Origin: Euglena gracilis
Taxonomy: Eukaryota > Euglenida > Euglenophyceae > Euglenales
NCBI GenBank assembly: GCA_039621445.1
Contig: CP154957.1
Coordinates: forward strand, 37,666,654 to 37,730,653
Direction: 5' to 3'
Length of the DNA stretch: 64,000 nt
Numbering within the stretch: the stretch's first letter is position 1; each line of letters begins with the position of its first letter. The notes under the pieces were generated by a model, which worked only from the letters and a program-made list of their open reading frames with translations, did no database searches and was not told where the DNA came from. Positions 60,800-64,000 of the stretch are shown piece by piece. The position numbers and the translations under genes were made by a program.

Positions 60800-61190
60800 A
60801 CAAACTGCGTGACTCTGTGCTACGGAACCTGCTGCACCGCGTTCGCACACCTGGGACCCCAGAATGTATCGACTCCGCTGGGCGGTTGAAGGCTGCTGTC
60901 CAACTGCTCTTCTGCAATTACACCAAGCAGGATGCAACAGCAAATCCCGTATTGGGTCGAACCTTCCTCCCACCCAAGGAGCTGATTCAAGCTGGAGGAT
61001 TGCCACTGTTTCAAAAAGTTGGCCATGTTTTGGACAACTTGCAAGACAGGTATCTGGACATGGACTTGGCACACTTGGTTGCAGAACCTCCAGTGCAGGC
61101 AGTCCTCCTCAAAGAATGTCCGGCTGGGGTATTTTCAGAAGAACCCATGGTGAAATCAGTGCAATGGACACATGGAACTGCCACATGGTT
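60800..61190 (+). pseudogene. DDE transposase, helical region
   Basis: The frame reads RDSVLRNLLHRVRTPGTPE, SAGRLKAAVQLLFCNYTK, PVLGRTFLPPKELIQAGG and LPLFQKVGHVLDNLQDRYLD. It lies between catalytic parts of the transposase and would be its helical insertion. The transition into the repeats after 61190 breaks it. Confidence 0.5.
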
Positions 61191-61194
61191 ACTG

Positions 61195-61720
61195 GTTTGG
61201 TGTCATGGTTTGTGTTACTGGCATAATGGTTTGATGGCCAGGACTCATTTCACCAGGCAAAGCTTTGCAAAATCGCTACACATGCAAACACACACACACT
61301 CACACTGGCTACACAAGGGGTTCTGTTATTCTTTTCGGAACATCTTTGCGCTCGAGCTCCAAGCTCGCTGTGGACACATGGAATAGGCGCTTGCGTGGTC
61401 CATTTGGTTACTGGCAAGGCCTGATGGCCATCACACATTTCGCTGGGCAGAGCCCTGCATCATCATAACTAACACACACACACACACTGGCTACGCAGGG
61501 GATTTTGTTATTCTGGGGTGTGCCGAAAAGTTGCCTCCAAAAGGGATATGCACAACACAAGGGACTACACACCACGCACCGGCTACGCAAGGGATTTTGT
61601 TATTTTGGAGCGCACCAAACAGTTGCCTCCGAAAGGGACAGGCACAACACAAGGGACTGGCACACACCACACACCGGCAATGCAAGGATGCTGTTGTTAT
61701 TTTGCGGTGCGCCAAACAGT
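61195..61720 (+). repeat. Imperfect tandem repeats within the transposon
   Basis: Two related units (about 61145-61290 and 61370-61470) share TGGACACATGGAA, TGGTTACTGG and CTGATGGCCA-type sequence. Three later units share CTACGCAGGGGATTTTGTTATT, AGTTGCCTCC and GGCACAACACAAGGGACT. They lie between two transposase coding pieces. Confidence 0.7.
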
Positions 61721-61734
61721 TGCATCTCTGGGTT

Positions 61735-62526
61735 GCTTAGAAAAGTCTGCATGGCTCTTTTGTTGACACCGATGTTGCTGCCGGAACCAACAAATGCGAG
61801 TCTTGGCATCGCACCTTGGAGCGAACACCTGTATTACGTGGATCCAAAAGTTTCAACACCTTACTTTCAGCTGTGGATAGTGCGGCCCGTCTTTACAATT
61901 ATCGCCATTCCCTGGCAGTGTATCAACATCCTCCTGCGTCAACAGATGAAACCCAGGACCATGCCCCAACGCACAAGCGCCGGCGTGGACCCTCTGTTCA
62001 GGCGCTCGTGGACGGCCACGTGCAGCACTTTGCCATGCAATGCAGTACCACCAATGTGGATGTGGAGCGGCTGGCTCTGGGTTCATTCAGAAAACAACCC
62101 ACCCATTTGTCTGGACTGAAAGCACGCGGCTTCCAAGTCAAAGTCGCTCCAGGCAAACACCTATCCGACATGGAAAAGGAGACAATTGAACAGGCAGTGC
62201 AATCATTGAACGGTGAGGAAGGGGCCTCCATCATGGGTAATTTCAAAAACTTGGCCAACTGGATTGCTATTGTGCATCTCCAAGGAACCCGCACACCTCA
62301 AAGGGTTGCACGCTACTTGGCACATTTGGTTGCTCGCTTGCACAAGGCTGCAGTGGAGGCGGGCAAGTCATCCCATCCACTTCCAGAGGGAGTTCAGGGG
62401 CTCACCCAAATGGCTGAGGACGGCGAGGAGGTCGGCGAAGAAGCCACTGAGGCAGATGCTGAGAGTGATGGAGAGACCGACACAGATGAATCACACGGCT
62501 CGGACGGATGGGAGGGTGATGAGTAA
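61735..62526 (+). pseudogene. DDE transposase, C-terminal region
   Basis: The frame contains GTNKCESWHRTLERT, matching the GT..E..HR motif with the last catalytic Glu of large eukaryotic DDE transposases, then LLSAVDSAARLYNYRH. Further on come a basic stretch (HKRRRGPS), TTNVDVERLALGSF and a strongly acidic tail (EEVGEEATEADAESDGETD) to the TAA at 62524-62526. The reading frame is intact over more than 230 residues, suggesting recent activity even though the upstream parts are interrupted. Confidence 0.62.
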
Positions 62527-62849
62527 TGGCACGTGCGTTGCACATTGTTCTGTGCAGGGGCGAAGACAGCCAGTTGAACACCATGCCCCCCCCCTCGCCA
62601 CGCTCGGGTGAATAGGTACCCCAATACGTACCCAGGCGGTTTGATTTTCCGCTAATGTGTTCCATGTTTGCCACTGTTGGGACATTCCAAGTGAACTTTT
62701 CCCTCCCCTCCCCTCTACAATGGCAATGTTCAACTGTTCATCCCCAACCGCCGCATCATATGCCCCCCCCCACCCCTGGCTGCATCTACTGATCATGCAC
62801 CACAGCACACCACACCAACAGGCAACACGAAGGATCTGCCAACCAGGGA

Positions 62850-63075
62850 TCTGCCACAACGTATTTTTTTATTTTGGGGCCCTCGAGCAGTTGAGCAACA
62901 GAACGGATTTTCCCCCCAAAACCACATGGAAACACAAGGGATTTTGTTAATTTTGGGCCCGCGAGCAGTTGAGCAACAGAAGGCATTTGCCCCCAAAGAA
63001 TTGGCAAAACAAGGGTTTTTGTTACTCTACGTCCTCGAGCAAGTGAGCAGCATTTCCTCCGCTGAGCAACAATTC
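62850..63075 (+). repeat. Tandem repeat with GAGCAGTTGAGCAACAGAA units
   Basis: Three units of about 75 bp share TTTTGGGCCC-CGAGCAGTTGAGCAACAGAA and AAACACAAGGGATTTTGTTA. The last unit is diverged. It lies in the transposon 3' non-coding part; 62527-62850 shows nothing further. Confidence 0.75.
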
Positions 63076-63320
63076 CTCCAGAAAACATGTTCCCAACGAG
63101 CCCCTTCACGCTCAGTGTGGCAGACCCTTACTGTCAATGTGCACTCCTCTGCCCTGTGCACCGCCGCCCTGATTGCCCTCATCATACATTTTTGCTACCC
63201 CCAACACAGAGCCACAGCCAAAGGCTGTCAAACGATGCACATTGAGCTTCATCTTCGCATTTCTTTTGCGTGTTTTTCTACTGCACAATCTGACAGCAGT
63301 CTAAACTTTCGTCCATTCAG

Positions 63321-63731
63321 TCCCGTGATGCATGTTTCTACGACAGTAGGAGGATGCTCATGAGCATCCTCGAGCGTCGCTCGAGGATGCTCATGAGCAT
63401 CCTTGAGCGACCTCGAATGACCTCCAACAACACTCAAGGATGCTCATGAGCATCCTTGAGTGTCACTCGAGGATGCTCATGAGCATCCTTGAGTGATCAC
63501 CAACAACCTCCGACAACACTCAAGGATGCTCATGAGCATCCTCGAGCGGCACTCGAGGATGCTCATGAGCATCCTTGAGTGTGCTCGAGGATGCTCATGA
63601 GCATCCTTGAGCATGCTCGAGGATGCTCATGAGCATCCTCGAGCGGCGCTCAAGGATGCTCATGAGCATCCTTGAGCGACGCTCGAGGATGCTCATGAGC
63701 ATCCTCCTACGGAGCATCCTCCTAGCGTAAC
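63321..63731. repeat. Right terminal repeat, palindromic array
   Basis: About ten copies of GGATGCTCATGAGCATCC with linkers such as TCGAGCGGC and GACCTCGAATGACCTCC, closing with GAGCATCCTCCTA twice, the outer one leading to GCGTAAC. Confidence 0.92.
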
Positions 63732-63958
63732 CCTCCCGGGGGTATTATTTGGGGGGGTTTTACCTTCACCCAAGAAATTCTGGACCACTGTTGGAGAATG
63801 GGAGACAGGTGTCGCCCTGTTCTTTGCTGCCCGATTTGCCAAGAGACAACTGGGGGGGAGAGGTGTGCCATTACAAATCTGTTTGCTCCCTCTGCACGAC
63901 ACAGAGACCTTTTTCTTGAAGGTGCTTCTGGGGTTGTGGTGCCCCATTGCTGCTGCAG

Positions 63959-64000
63959 GTCGAAACCTTCTCTCCCTCGGCATCGGGCTCTACGGGGACC
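63959..64000 (+). CDS. Possible exon at the right edge (partial)
   Basis: The acceptor tgctgcag is followed by sequence that can read RNLLSLGIGLYGD in one frame. Forty-two bases are too few to identify. It could belong to the unidentified gene interrupted by the transposon or start a new gene. Confidence 0.22.

Larger units (their letters stand above)
56532..63731 (+). mobile_element. 7.2-kb DNA transposon with palindrome-built terminal repeats
   Basis: The outer ends are GTTACGGTAGGAGGATGCTC (56532-56551) and, reversed, GTTACGCTAGGAGGATGCTC (63712-63731), 19 of 20 identical. The inner borders also match inverted: CCTCCTACTGTC, then a short divergent spacer, then CATGCATCACGGGA (left, ending 56943; right, reversed, from 63321). 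Each terminal repeat is thus about 410 bp, filled with an array of the 18-bp palindrome GGATGCTCATGAGCATCC (about seven copies left, ten right). The interior carries a DDE-type transposase in pieces, a zinc-finger-like exon, a minisatellite and nested repeats. CCGGGGGTATTA-like sequence stands on both outer sides; whether this is a target duplication or host repeat is unclear. Confidence 0.9.

Noticed and set aside
56532-63731. Palindromic arrays as CRISPR
   Set aside because: The repeats are palindromes with short variable linkers at the two ends of a transposon, there are no spacers of constant length, and the DNA is eukaryotic.

Overview
The window is nuclear DNA of a eukaryote, most likely a unicellular alga or other protist. 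Genes consist of many short GC-rich exons (about 35-280 bp) separated by introns of 38 bp to several kb. Introns and spacers are full of C/G homopolymer runs, hairpins, micro- and minisatellites and DNA transposons. I see no bacterial operon structure, CRISPR array, rRNA or tRNA. I cannot name the species; the transposon-derived introns described below are a type reported from several algal and protist lineages.

Layout, all host genes on the + strand: (1) 324-13047, an 18-exon coiled-coil protein. Its seventh exon is split by a small hAT-type element, and its eighth intron carries a 1.75-kb hAT element with a decayed transposase. (2) 13048-17360, repeat-rich spacer. (3) about 17361-25078, a helical protein I do not recognise, with six well-phased exons and a probable targeting N terminus. 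(4) 25079-28084, spacer. (5) 28085-41127, a membrane-anchored arylsulfotransferase-like (ASST family) protein. One intron holds a 3-kb element with internal palindromes, and another holds long GTAT/CTGT tracts. (6) 42864 to about 50819, 6-phosphogluconate dehydrogenase. (7) about 51428-55409, fragments of an unidentified gene. (8) 56532-63731, a 7.2-kb DNA transposon with terminal inverted repeats of about 410 bp built from palindromes and a DDE-type transposase in pieces. (9) A possible exon at the right edge.

The main discovery candidate concerns the introns. Several are, or contain, elements bounded by 8-bp target-site duplications (TSDs) and hAT-like terminal inverted repeats (TIRs) beginning CAGG. 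The left TIR reads CAG|GC or CAG|GT, a splice donor three bases in. In the CAGGC-type copies the right TIR has AG acceptors 4, 7, 10 or 13 bases from its end. With the 8-bp duplication, every such combination leaves a multiple of three bases in the mRNA, so an insertion would be spliced as an in-frame intron leaving a 5-8 residue scar. Four introns of the 6-phosphogluconate dehydrogenase gene, one or two of the coiled-coil gene and one of the arylsulfotransferase gene fit this scheme, and extra residues fall at those junctions relative to the protein families. The hAT element at 5856-7608 has the same ends, so its family is a plausible source. This is transposon-made intron gain ('introner' behaviour), read here from sequence alone.

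All exon boundaries were derived by hand from reading-frame continuity, splice motifs and family knowledge. No RNA evidence or database search was available.
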